Positions 21,884 through 33,928 of a DNA stretch of 64,000 nt are shown one piece after another; the stretch's first letter is position 1, and the number at the start of each line of letters is the position of its first letter. The notes below the pieces were generated by a model. It searched no databases, was not told the origin of the DNA, and saw nothing but the letters and a program-made list of their open reading frames with translations. The DNA is from Lenzites betulinus. Its lineage: Eukaryota; Basidiomycota; Agaricomycetes; Polyporales; Polyporaceae. Location: the NCBI GenBank assembly GCA_022264855.1, contig JABYQU010000014.1, positions 62,001 through 126,000 on the forward strand. The letters are read 5' to 3'. The position numbers were made by a program, and so were the translations under genes.

Positions 21884-24800
21884 GCTAGAAAAAGGAAATT
21901 GTCAGATATATTCCAGGAATGTCGGAGGGAAGAGGAACAGACGTCGCGTCAAGAGGTGCCATGGTGAGAAATTACACGCGCAGGTCAGAGGAGAGGATGC
22001 TCGCGGTCTGGCTTGTAGGGGGGCAAAGGCGGAACACAACGGAAATAATGAGCTTATAGGGGGGCTCAATTCTGGCCGGCTACTTGCCAGGACAACCTAT
22101 GATGAATTGAGATCAGCGGTTTTGGTTGGGTGGGGTGGGGGCGCTCGCAGGCCTGACAAGCGGTCGGCCAGGCTTGAGCAGCCCTGAAAACAGCATTCAT
22201 AACTCAGAGACATGGGAGGCCAGCGCTCAGGGTCATGGACTTTTTTGCAAAGACCACCACCCATAACCCTGGATTTCCCCGCCAATCTGACTCAAACCCA
22301 TGAATGCACGCGGTCCGCAGAAAAGGCGAGCTCAGGTTCCCTGGCCTCCCTGGCGACGTACAATAATTGTACGGTCCATTGGCAGCGGTGAGCATGTACG
22401 ACGGACTCATTGGTATTCCGAGCACCCCATGACTCACAGTTGCGGTAGGCATGTGCAGCTGCGAGCTTGCGCCCGAGTTGAATTCTTAAGATGATGCGGG
22501 GAGCAAGCCGTGGACCTGTCCGGAGTCGAAGACTTGCGTAGCCGGTCATGTTCGCATATTCTGATCTGTGAGCTGAGCCACGATTAGAACGCGATATATC
22601 AGCACATGCATGTCGGCATGCATGTTCGAGGGGACTTGCCTGCGCGCCGAGCTTGATCTCGCTAGTAAGAAACTGAATGGACTTGAACAGACTTGGACTC
22701 GTCCGTCATGCGGTCACGAGCAGCGCCTTAAACTCATACTTCGAGACAGTGATGTCTTGTGCTCTCGATTGCCTTCATCCTGCCGCCCGCGACGACATGA
22801 GAGAAGAGCGTCCAGGGTTCGTGGCAGATTTTCCCGTAGGTACATCCTGGTTTGTGTACGACCAACGTCGTGACCGTAGCGCGATGTTAACGTTGGGCGC
22901 TTATTGATCATTTGGCGCTTGGGTAGATTCAAATCTAAGATCCCTGGCACGTTGCAACTTGCGGCGACCACGTACGCCGATACTACGAGTCCATGGTGTC
23001 GTATTGTAAGTTCCATGGACAGCTCCTGGTGAATCCTTGCTTATTTAGCGTGAATAGGTTCTGTGACAGCCGAATGGCAAGTGGACGTTTTTCTTTCCAC
23101 CAGCGCGTCCCGGGACTCCCATCTTTACGCCCTTCGAAAGCCACGCTACGAGCCCCCATCTCACCGTTATAGCTGTGGTTTTCGGGTGTAAACGCAAGCT
23201 TTCGTTTCATGGGCGTGAGTAGTGAGGTCGTCGCTCTTGAAAGTGGTATGTTGAGTCTGCTCTCTCAGGTTGGACCGAATGGCTCACTTTGTAAATGCAT
23301 CCAGATGCTCGCCACTTTTTGCGCAGGCCTAGGAAAGATACGCCGCTTCCATCATACTTTATTTGCAAGCCGCGCAGGGAGCGGGCGCAGTCGCGCAACC
23401 ATAAACGATCATGGAATGCATATGTCGGGCCACGAACTTCTGGAAGTGCTGGAACAAGCCTTGCGCCTAGAATCGACTCACGTCCAACACGAAGGCGGCT
23501 CCGCTCCACCACGTCACGTATACTCATGAACCCAGTGGACATACGGAGTACGTTCGTGGCCGCTTTCGAGAACCCCGTCGATCGAGCGCTAACGATAATA
23601 GCGTGCAGAGTCTCTCGTCTTCTCGTCGTGCTATGAATGGCGCGGAAGAAGCACATGATGACCGATGGTTCACACGCGATCTGTGAATGGCCCCAGACGT
23701 CTGGGCATGGGCGCACGGCGATTCCGAAGCCCAGTCATACGCCGTCGAAAGGGGCTCGTGCGAGGGACGCACCACTCGCGAAGGGCGCGTCGCCAAACCC
23801 AAGCGATGTTGGCAACGCAAGGAAGCCGTCTTATGCAGACAGACGTGCCACAAAGAAGACCTGCGAACGCCCATGGCGGGTGCGTACCTTTTCAATCATA
23901 ACGTCACGTCTGTCGTAGCAGTGCCGCTGACGCAACCTACTGCCGTCACCGCGCAAGCAGCACGCACACCTAGGAAAATCCCCTCGGACCTCTCGTAAAT
24001 GGCTGCACGCCTACACGCATATCTGGCGACAGCAGCTCTATCATTGCATCGGCACACTTCACTGCGGCACGTATCTCCACATACCCGCAGCGTCTGCACC
24101 CCTCGTCCGCGTCTCGCACCTCCAATCTCGGCGGGAGCAGCAGCTGGACACGCTCGGGCACGGAAGCTGGCGAGAGTTTGGGCCTCGGAAGAAGCGAGCG
24201 CCCCCTATCGGGCAGCAAGCCTTCAGCGGATCTGCGGCGATCTTCGACAAGCGCCTCGGCGAGCCCGCACGGCGCGTTCGAGCACTTCTCCAGCTCCGTC
24301 GCCCAGATCCCGCGCGCGCTACCGCTCGAGCCTCCGCACACGGAACGGGCGAAAAGCCGCAACCAAGTTCACTCCCTCCCGCGCCCGCGCGCACGGGCGC
24401 ACCTGGGTCCTGGGCCTGCACCCGCACCCTGCACCCCTGCCATTCCCGAACGTTCGCGAGCCTGTCCGCGGGCTCAGACGTCCACGCCAGGCAGCGCGAG
24501 CCCCCGGTGTGGCCCCGCGGGTGACTCGCGCGCGCATATAGCCGCAGCGCGATTCAGCGGGCCCTCTGCTGCTGCCCAGTCAGAGTTCGGCCCCCGTTCT
24601 CGCGTCTCGCGCTGCCTGTGACCAGGGGGCCCGGTCCCTCCCGCGTGCCACCCGCGGCATGGTCCATGGGACCCACCGCCGGCCTCGGCCAGCCCATCGC
24701 GCCGTCGGAGTTGGCTGCGTCCCCAGAGCCCATGCCCGCGCGAACGTGCGGTTCTGCAGCCACGCATCGAATGGCGAAGGGCGCGTGCGGAGCGCATCGC

Positions 24801-27703
24801 GATTCGCGGGATCTAGGGTCCCTGCTCAGTCTGCGGTCGCGATGCGCATGAGCGCATGCGGCGGGGGCCATTGGTCCTCGGCCTGGCAGCGGACGCAGAC
24901 ACGGAGGTCGCAGCAGCACTGCAGCAGCGGCCATTCGCACTCCGCCGCCCCCGGCTGCAGGGCCCACTTATCGACTACACCCCCCGACGGCGGCATTTGC
25001 AGCGATTGCGCATCGCGGGCGTGTGCATACGCGCGATGCGCGCTCGCACGCCCTCGACTGGGCCGCGCTATCGAAGGGCCCTCGCACGCGGCGCCTCGGG
25101 TGGGCTCCTCGGGATCGGAGTACGACAATGGTGTTGCGCCACTTCCCCTTCCCCGTCCCTTCCCCTGGACGGTTGGGCGCGTACGCGTCTGCGTATGTTC
25201 TCGTTCTCGCGTTCCCCGCGATGCTGTGCATCGACGAGCGTATGCATTCAGTGCTGCCGCGCGCGAGGCACCCCTTCGCGGATTCTAGCGCGCCCTCGAC
25301 CGATTCGACTGGAGCGGGCGCGGAGCGGCGCACCACCTTCGATATCGGCACACCCACGTTCGGGGAGGCCGTGGACGGTTGTTACGCGCGACGCGCACAC
25401 GTCCAGATGCCTCCACGCCCTTGCGCGTACGGTGGTGCAACATTGACTTTTTGGAGTGCCGAAGCGCAAAAAGGGAGCTTCTCCGCGCCCTGAGCGCTGG
25501 ATCCCCGCCGTCCCGTTCCACACCCTCCATCGCACTATCACGTATACGCATGACACACACCGCGCATCCGGCTAGCTCGCAGGCCAGTCGATCGCCATCG
25601 CGAGTCACAAACTGCGCCTGGGAAGTGAACGCCTGGCCTCCGTGGCGTGGCGATAGGCATGGGCCCTGCAGCCTCTGCCGGAAGGTCGTCGCGCCCCGGA
25701 AGCGGCAAGTGTGGCTATTGTCCTCGCAGGTACGTCAACGCGCTAAGTACGTACTACGTATACTATCTAGTATCACTGCTGCGCACACACGATGCACGAT
25801 GCGATGCGCGCGCCACATCTCAAACGAGAGAGTCGAGAGGCGGCTGGTCAGACCTTGTTAGACCGCGTCCGGGCGAGATCTTCCAGCTCCTCGGCGGCGC
25901 GAGATCTCAGACCTCCATCTTCAAAGTTCAAGACCAATTTCCGAACCAGATGCAAAACAGAGCCCGCGCTGCCGTCGATTCGGATGAGGAATATGCACAC
26001 GCACACACGATGATCCGCAAGCGTCCCGGGGCATTAATATATTAACGGGGCCTAGCTACGATACGGTACGTACATGCACGGAGCAACGTTAACCGAGCAA
26101 TCGAGTCGCGCGCTGCCGTAAACGTACGCAGTGTGTTTGTGAAACTTCGAAGTGTGAAAGCGGTTGTGGTGACGGGGGCGAGGGCGGGACTAGTGCTGGT
26201 GAAACGCGGCGAGGGACGGGATAGGGAAGGGATAGGGGCATGGGGTTGGGTAGCGGGTAGCGGGGATGCCTGGGCGTAAGCGTAAACGTAAGTTCGGATT
26301 CGTACGTAGGGAGGATTCGGGGAGGAGGAATGAATAGCGGGACTAAGTCCGAGAGCTGATACGATAGCCCGCGCAACTGTGCGATCGGGGGATAACTTGG
26401 GACGGTGCATGGAACAAACAAAGAGAAAGAGGAAAGTAAGAAGGGGGAGAAGGGCGCAGGGCGGGCGTACGATAGGATGATATGGGAGCGCGCATGGGTG
26501 CGAAGGGGGTCAGTGCACTGGGGGGAGCTGGGAGCTGGGAAACGGGAACTAGGCGAGGGGGGAGAAGGGGGAGAAGCAGCGGCCGGGGGGAAGATGCGCC
26601 GCTGCGGAAAGTCTATTGCGATCGAGGCGGCATGAGGCACTCTTCCGAGTGCGAGAAGGGGACGGGCGGGAACGTCGAGAGACAGAGGAAGTGAGACCGG
26701 GCGAGGAAGAGGGAGAGGGCGAGAGATAGTGACACACAGCGAGGAACCCTGGGGCAGAGGGATGGATGGATGATGATGATGACGATAATGACGACGATGG
26801 CACGTAAACGGACGCGAGCGGGGACGATACCGGCGGACACACACACAGTGACACAACACATAAAACGGACGGACGATAGCGCACGGAACACTCCAGATTA
26901 ACGATCGCGCGCGGCGGCCGGATGAGATGAGATGCGATGGGATTGGGATGGGATTGGGATGGATGGGATACGACAGCGTTGGCCGTTGGGTGCTGTGCCG
27001 CGGCGCGGTCGGGGGTATGGCATTGGGTGGCCGCGGAAGCTGAAGCTGAAGGGCGAGACGTGCGGTGGCCCGTGGAGATAACTGAATGACGACGGCCGGC
27101 CTATATGGTCCTCCGCGTCGATAAATTACGCAGCCACTGCGGCGGGCGCGAAGCTGGCAATATGGGATGCTGCTGCTGCGGGTCGCATCGGGCGAAATGA
27201 AAGCGACCCTGCGTGCTGAGTGCTGAAGTGCTGAAGCTGAAGTGCGGCGCCGAAAAATATGGCCGCGGTCGGACGGGATGCCTGAGACGAAGATGGCGAT
27301 GACAAAGGGCGGACGAAGATGAAGAGGGCCGCCGCCAGCCATGCCTGTGATGCGCTAGGGTATAGCGTACTTTTTGTGTTTGTGTTAAGCTCGCGGATCG
27401 AGACGGGACGCCAACAACGGGTGCAAGTCCACACGATGCACTGTCCGAAGGAAACGCCAAACTGTCCGGAACGCACGATCGGGGCAAGGGTCCAGACGGA
27501 AAGTGTCAGGGTTCGCCGGCGAGTCGAGACGGGCGGGACGCTCCGTGGAGAACGACGGGGTAAGACTGTAGGCACGGGCTACGAAGCGCTCACGGCGACG
27601 CACCGAGCTCGGGTATGCACTCCGCGCGCACGCCCAGAGTCTGTCTGTCCGTCTGTCCGTCCAGGTCCTCCCACACCCTCTTCCCGGCGGCCGCGCGAGG
27701 AGC
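21884..27703. other. 5.8-kb stretch without recognisable genes
   Basis: No frame here shows a known motif or a plausible spliced gene. Base composition is uneven: 22.2-23.9 kb is near average, while 24.0-25.7 kb is strongly GC- and CpG-rich with open frames on both strands, as expected by chance at that composition. From 26.4 to 27.1 kb there are purine-rich patches and GATG/GGGATT-type microsatellite runs (about 26,760-26,790 and 26,925-26,975). It may be decayed repeat, regulatory sequence or an unannotated non-coding RNA region. Confidence 0.4.
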
Positions 27704-28938
27704 TCAATACGACCAGTCGAGGAACGCGCCGTCGAAGTCGTAGTCGTGCGGCTCGCCGTCCTCGAGGTCGGGCGGCGGGAGCTCCGCGGCGCGCGGGCTG
27801 ACCGGCGGCGAGATCCACTCCTTCTCGGCAGCCGTCGGGGGCTCCGCCGCCTTGCGGCGCGACTGCCAGTGCATGCCCGAGAGCTCGAACGCGGTGAGGT
27901 GCGGCAGCGTCGCGAGCGTGTCCGCGATGCGCGAATAGAACGCCTGTGAACGCGGCGGCGGGGGCTGAGTCAGCTCATCGATTCGATCCCAGGAGCGCGA
28001 AAAAGCGGGCGACGTACCAGGTCGGGCAGATCCCACAGCGCGCGCGTCGTCATGAGGCGGAGGCAGACGAGGTTCGGGTACGCGAGGGCGAGGGCCTCGA
28101 GGAGCGGCGCGGGCGGCGCACTGGTGATTGCGCTCATGACTTGCAGCAGCGCGCCGGTGTCCGCGTCCGCCTCGCGCGGGATGTATGTGGGGGGAGCGCC
28201 CGGTTGTCGGAGATGGGGCATCGCCTCTTCCGCGGACGGAGCGCTCGTGGACGGGACGAGGTCAAGCGTGAGGTCACCGGAGAGGTGGACTGCGCGGAGG
28301 GGGCGGGAGGCGAGGGCGGGGAGAACGCGGGCGGGTCCCGTGTACGCCTCGAGACGGGGTATGTGTGACGACTGGACGGGTGCGGGTTCGGGCTCAGATT
28401 CGACCTCAGCATCGGAGAAGAGGGAGGCGAGCTGGAGGGAGATAAGGGACGGAAGCTGGCCGAGAAAGGCGGCGAGGTGGGGGTCGAGCGGGAAGTTACA
28501 GGTCAGATGCTCGAGGCGCGGGTAGCAGGGGGGCTCCGGGTGAAGTATTGAGTCCTTCTGGCCGCTCTCGGCGTGTGGGGGTGAGAGAATCCAGCTGGCG
28601 GAAGCGTCGACGTAGAGGGCGAGGCTGGTGAGGTTCGTCATGCGTAGTAGGGCCCTCTGGAGGTCGGTGTAGGTCGGGAGGGCGGCTGGCTCGGCGTCGT
28701 TGAGGTGCACGGAGAATGTGCGGACTTGGGCGGCGAGGTCGGGGCGGGCGGCGAGGAGACGGATGACCTGGAGGTTGCGAGCGTACTCGGAGAGGGAGAG
28801 GTGACGGTAGAGGAGGCGGGTTGCGCTGGGGTTGAGTGCGGCGCAGGAGCGGGCGACGGCGGCGAGGGAGGTGGAGCTGGGCGCGAGGGGCGCGAGAATG
28901 GCGTCGAGGAGCTCGACGGGGAGCGCGGTGAGCTCCAT
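27704..28938 (-). CDS. F-box protein with LRR-like body
   Basis: Two exons (28938-28018 and 27943-27704) give 1,161 nt and 386 residues. The N terminus LPVELLDAILAPL (residues about 6-18) and the following AAVARSC...LLYRHLSLSEYARNL fit a fungal F-box, the Skp1-binding module of SCF ubiquitin ligases. The remainder has loose leucine-rich repeats (NLTSLALYVD, RLEHLTCNFPLD, LISLQLASL, NLVCLRLMTT) that would select the substrate. The C-terminal exon ends in an acidic, Pro-rich tail (DLEDGEPHDYDFDGAFLDW). No substrate can be inferred. The first-exon frame is open for 307 codons with strongly GC-biased third positions, so the model is solid. Confidence 0.8.
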
Positions 28939-30164
28939 GGGTGCTGCGGGGGGGTGAGTGGCGGAAGAAAGGGCAGCGAGGAGGCGGGCACGGGAGGGCT
29001 CTGGCGGATGCGTTGACGGCGAAAGGAGGGAGGGAAGGACAGGGCTTGGATATATACGCAGGCGATTACGAACGGGGTTCTCGGCGTTCAGCGAGGGTTC
29101 TGTGAGAACTCGCGGGCTGGCTTCTGCGTCTGCTCGCTTTGGTCAACGTCCTCCGACGCCGACCTGCCACGACCCAGACGCTGCCACTTATCGCACAGAC
29201 GATCCTCCGTATCACCCACGTGCCCCCGGCCTCCCACCTCAGAGCCCCAGATCCATCGTCTCCGTCCTCCCACCCTCCGACCCGCCTCTCCTTCCGTTCC
29301 GTCCTCCGTTCCGCTCGTCCCTCCGACGATCCTCCTCCGTCCCCTCCCTCCAGCCCACTCACCACCCCACGCTGCCCGTCTCGCCTGGGCCCCCTCGCTT
29401 ACCGCACCACGACCCCACTCGCGATCGCAACGCGTTCCCCATCCCATCGCCCGCCCAACAATCCCATCGCGACATCCTCATCTTCACCCGTATCACCATC
29501 TGCGCACACGCACAGCCCCCTTCTCCCTGGCGCACCGCGCACGCAGTGCCCATATCCGTACGTCACTCTCTCGCGCAGAGCGCTCTCGCCACTCTCTAGC
29601 GCAGCACGAACCCTCCCAGAAGAACTTCTTCTCCGTCTCGCCGACCGGCATACGTCACTTCTTTCCCTCATATCTCGCGCCCCACCATTCCCTGCTCCCT
29701 CCGCCACAGCTGCACCCATCGCCCCCCCCTCACAGCCGACGTCTCTCAAGGTACGTCCTGCATGCACGGAGGGCCTGTGCCAGGCAGAGTGTGCACGAAG
29801 GTTGTACTGGGAGTAATGTACCTGTCTCGGAACCGAGCATCGGGCATGCCTTGGGACGTACTTTCCCCTTCCGACACTCAATGCACAAATTTTATGCCGT
29901 AACGGCACATGTCCCCCTGCCCTGAGATCCTGCGAAGTTCGAACGACCACAAAATCCAGACCGCGTCGGTGGGTACCACAGCGGTTCGTGCGCGCCTCTC
30001 GCGCCACACCGCGCTCCGGCGTCTACGCCACGTGCCGCGCGCCTCGCTTTTCGCTGTCGCTCCCGACGGCGCTCACGCCCAGCCAGCGATCTCACTCGCA
30101 ACACCCACCCTCCTGCGTCCACCTCCGGGGCACCCACCCCCTCAGACCTCAGACCTCAGCAACC
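28939..30164. other. Divergent intergenic region, F-box / bL19m
   Basis: Contains open frames on both strands made of Pro/Ser/Thr-rich text typical of C-rich non-coding DNA. It presumably carries both promoters. Nothing else recognised. Confidence 0.4.
29050..29056 (-). promoter_or_regulatory. TATA-like box of the F-box gene
   Basis: TATATAT on the minus strand, about 112 bases upstream of the F-box start codon, in otherwise GC-rich sequence. Position fits a core promoter with a leader of roughly 80 bases. Confidence 0.4.
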
Positions 30165-30692
30165 ATGTTCAACACTTTCCGGCGGTGCACCCAGCGGCTC
30201 ATGTCGACCGCCGCGCAGCCCGCCTACCCCTTCTCCAAGGTCGCCATCCTGCCCCCGCCGCTCCCCACCCCCGCGCCCGAGGCGACAAAGGCAGGCAAGG
30301 GCCTCATGCCGTACCTCACGCAACGCCTGCTCTCGCCCGAGAAGCTCGCGCTCCTCGCGCGCTTCGGGAAGCGCCACCCGGAGCGCATCATGCCCGGGTC
30401 GGTGCTGCAGGTCAGCACGCGCCACGCGCCCGCGTCGTTCACGGGCGTGCTGCTCGCCGTGCGCCGCCGCGGCGCGGACACGTCGTTCCTGTTGAGGAAC
30501 GTGATCAACCGCACGGGCGTGGAGGCGCAGTTCTACGTCGCGTCGCCGCATGTGCGGGAGGTGAAGGTGCTGATGCGCGCGGGGCGGCATGGGGCGGAGG
30601 GTAGGGGCGGGAAGAGGATGAGGCGGGCGAAGCTGTATTTCTTGCGCGACTCGCCGGATAAGATGACGGCTATCTCGGCGGGCATGCGGTGA
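30165..30692 (+). CDS. Mitochondrial large-subunit ribosomal protein bL19m
   Basis: Structural protein of the mitochondrial 54S ribosomal subunit (yeast counterpart IMG1). Single exon, 175 residues. The N terminus (MFNTFRRCTQRLMSTAAQ) is a typical mitochondrial import presequence. The L19 fold is evident from PGSVLQVSTRHAP, FTGVLLAVRRRGADTSFLLR, NVINRTGVEAQFYVASPHV and RRAKLYFLRDSPDK, in the order of bacterial L19. The start was chosen because the upstream in-frame ATG would add a long Arg/Pro-rich stretch, while this ATG directly begins the presequence. Confidence 0.92.
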   Translation: MFNTFRRCTQRLMSTAAQPAYPFSKVAILPPPLPTPAPEATKAGKGLMPYLTQRLLSPEKLALLARFGKRHPERIMPGSVLQVSTRHAPASFTGVLLAVRRRGADTSFLLRNVINRTGVEAQFYVASPHVREVKVLMRAGRHGAEGRGGKRMRRAKLYFLRDSPDKMTAISAGMR

Positions 30693-33600
30693 GGCGGCGG
30701 TATAGGGAGGGCGGATGGGGAGGAGAGGGAGGGTTCCAGGTTCAGGACAGGTTGAGCGGGTGCGGGGGATAGGCGGCAGGACGGCGACGGGTTGAGAAGG
30801 AGGACTGGGATTGGGAAACCGGGACAGGTGCGTCCAGCAGGCCACACCGTCTTCTCGCTCGCTGACGTCTGGGGCACAACGTTCGCGCGTTACTTTCCTC
30901 GTCTCTAGCTCTCTGCTTCAGCGTTGCTCTTCGCCAAATCAGGGCCGACCGTCCCTCAGCCTGCGCGCACCGTTCCAACCCAACTTCCCTCGCCCGGCTG
31001 TGGCCCGCGCATCCCCATTCGCCCGCGCTCGCTCCCCCGGCACGGCCCCCCGGTCGGGCCCAGGCGTGCCTCCCACCCTCTTGCGTCTCCCTCCCCCGTG
31101 TCCCGCTACGCCAGAGTCTACTATATTCAATTGTATCGCACGCGTCCGCGCAGCAGCATAATCACCATCATCATCATCATCGAAGCGTCGAAACGTCCAA
31201 TACGCTAGTCGTCGTCCGCGCTATAAACAGCAGTCCGCACCCCGTCCGCGGGCACCCCAGGCGCCTCTCTTGGGGCTGCCATGACGCCCGCAGCAGTAGC
31301 AGCAGCAGAGGCGCAAGTACTGGGGCCACGGCCCACTGGGCAGAGGGAATGGCCCTCCCAGATCGCGGTGCACGCGGCGGCGATGTGCGCCTCTTTCCGC
31401 GGGAAGCTCGCACTCGCCTGCGCTGCATCGTCGCATCGAAGGTGGCCCACTCATATGTGCCAAGGTCGCGTTCGAATCCGCGATTCCACAGCGAGCCAGC
31501 GCGCGTCCGGTGCGTCCGCGCGATCTCGCCGGGATCTGTTTGAATTGCGGAGCGCAGCGCTCGTGTGCTAGACTGCGAAAGTGCCAGTGCGAGTGAGGCC
31601 GCAAGCGACGCCATCAAGAAGCACGCCCAGCGTCGAGGGTCAGGGTCGAACGAAGGGCGAGATGTCCCCCTTCCCCAGCCCAAGTGCGTTAGTGCGTCGT
31701 CCGGTGACCACCTGGTACCCTCTGGCGCGCGCGTTTCCCCGCGATCCCGCGCGGGGGACGGGGTGCTCTAGAGTCTAGATCGCGCGTGTGTGCCGGAATG
31801 CGGGCGTGTCCGTGTTCGTGGGTTCGAGGTCTGGGTCCGCTGCACCGGGGCCGAATCCGTGCGGGGGTGCGAGCTAAGTATTGGGTGGCAGGGTGGTAGG
31901 GTGGTAGGGTGCTGGGGTGGGGCCCGGTCCAGGCTTGCCGCTTGCCGTGCGGTTGAGCCTGTGGCCTGTGGGTCAGGTCTCCAGGGCCGCTTGGCGCAGC
32001 ATGTCCATGCGTCCGTGGAAGTGGAAGTGTGAGTGGAAGTAGACGTGGAAGTGGAAGTGATCCTGGACATGGAACTCTGGAAGAGAGAGCTAGATGTGAG
32101 ACGTGAAGCGGCAAAAGCGAGGTCACCGCGCACGCTCGCGCGGCAGACTGAGAACGGCAGAACGGCGAGGTCGTGCGTACCCATCTATACGCACACGCAC
32201 GCACATGACCATCGCTGTTCGTGAAGCTAGCGCAGACAGCGGCGACGGCGGCAGGGATCTGAATCTGGCGCGGCGCGGCGCAGGCGTAGTGGTCACTGGT
32301 CGAGCGGCGGTGCGCACGGCGAGGCTTGCCAAGCCTTATAAGGACGCGTCAACACTGGCCTTCAATATCCAGCACTCAGTACTCAATGCAGATCCAGAGC
32401 GAACGCACTCCGCTCCGAGTCGCGCGGCCGGCGGCAGGGGCAGGGGGGCATCCCGATCCCATACGCGGACACAGGCGCGGAATGGGAAATGGGGCACTGG
32501 CGTAAGTGACTGCGCATGCACGTCAATGTCCACCTCGGACTGAGTACTGACGGGGGAAATGCACGCACACACGCACGCATGCAAGCACTGGCGGCACGCC
32601 CGGAGACGTGCGTGGACGCCGGGGCTCGGCGTCCGCGTCCGACGACGAGCGCTGCCTAGCCTGAGGTCGGAGGCTTGGAAACTGGGGAACTTGGAAGCTG
32701 GGAACGGCCATCTGTGGGCACGCCGAGCGCGCACGGGTGGGCGGGTGTGTTCGCGGCCGCGCGTCGGCCAGTGCAAAGTCGTTCTTGCGCACCGTCTGCG
32801 CCGTCGGACTGTCGGAGGGACGCGTCTGCGTGCGCACCCGTACCCACACCCGGTGCTGAGCGAGCGAGCGAGCGAGGGAAGTCGGGGGCTCGGAATACGC
32901 CTACCTGTGCGGTTCTGCCCGCGTCGCCCGTCGGTGGGAGAGGGCGGCCGTGGCGCCGACCGTGACGCGGGCGGGCAGCCATCGCCAAGGATCGCACGCG
33001 TGCACCAGCGAACCTGCGAAGCGCGCTGTCAGACAGAGTGCAGGGCGTAGCGGGGCTGGCGGTCTAGCGAGGCGGCGGGCGCGCACGGACACGTCTGGCG
33101 CGCTTCTTGGCCGTTCTGCGTGGGGGAGGGATGACGGCGCGCTCGGGGACCGGGCAGGTGCGCCGGGGCGAGGGAGGGAGGAAGCGCGAGTGCGTGGCCC
33201 GCGAAGGCAGGCGGCGTGGTTCGCGTGCTGCCGCGCAACGAGGAACGCGGGTTCTTGCGTGGACGAGGACTTAATTCAGAACCAGATCTCAGAGACGAGG
33301 GGGAGGGGGAGAGCGTGGCCCGGAGGGAGGGGACGGGGGTGCGCGGAGTTCGTGCCGGGGGCTCCGCTCGCGTGCGCAGAAGCAGCCGCACCCGGGGCGT
33401 TGTGTGCTTTTTTGGTGCGGGGTGCGATTGGACGCGGCGCGCCGGGCTTCGTGGCATGCAGGGGGAGTGGGAATAGCACATGCGGTGTAGCTGCGCGGTG
33501 CGGAGGGAGTCGGAGGCGAGGAGGTGCGCAGCTGTGCGCGGGGACAATGGGGCGGGTCGGTGGCGGGCAAAGCAAAGCAGCAGCGTCGCAAAGCGGAGTG

Positions 33601-33928
33601 GCTCGAGAGGGCGACATAATAGAAGAGGCGCCCAGGCACGGGCCGATCGGGGACGAATCTCGCGCGCGGCGAGAGGCACTCGCCCTCCGCCGCACCACTC
33701 GCCCGTCGACTCCCTCCGCCGCACCACTCGCCCCTCCGAGCCGCGTCCGCGTCCACGCCTGCGCCCGAGCCCAAGCTCAAACAAAGTCCACATACGTCCG
33801 ACGCCCGACTCGCCTGCCAAGTCCCCGGCCCACGCTTCTGCTCCCACTCCGCACCCTTTGGCTCACCTAATCCGGCGAGCCCCCCCGCTTCGGCGCCCGT
33901 TCATATATACTCTCTTGCTTCCTCCACC
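30693..33928. other. 3.2-kb region upstream of the transcription factor
   Basis: Open frames exist on both strands but are low-complexity Arg/Ala/Gly/Pro text. Short tandem repeats are present: GGTGGTAG-type near 31,880-31,920 and GGAAGT/AGTGGA-type near 32,014-32,065. A CATCAT run lies at about 31,164-31,180. It could be a long promoter and leader for the regulator gene. No gene recognised. Confidence 0.4.

Noticed and set aside
23999..25861. Several frames over 100 codons on both strands
   Set aside because: High GC content makes stops rare; all frames are Arg/Ala/Pro/Ser-rich without motifs or plausible introns.
26089..27342. 417-codon minus-strand open frame
   Set aside because: Text is Pro/Ser/Arg-rich low complexity produced by purine-rich DNA on the other strand; no motif, and overlapping frames on several strands are equally open.
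29139..29816. 225-codon plus-strand frame upstream of bL19m
   Set aside because: Ser/Pro/Thr/Arg-rich, typical of C-rich intergenic DNA; no family features.
31460..31480. tRNA B-box-like GTTCGAATCC
   Set aside because: Flanking bases do not form a T-stem, and no A-box, anticodon arm or acceptor stem fits.
32950..33870. 306-codon plus-strand frame before the transcription factor
   Set aside because: Arg/Ala/Gly-rich, equally long antisense frame (33,029-33,847); no motif.
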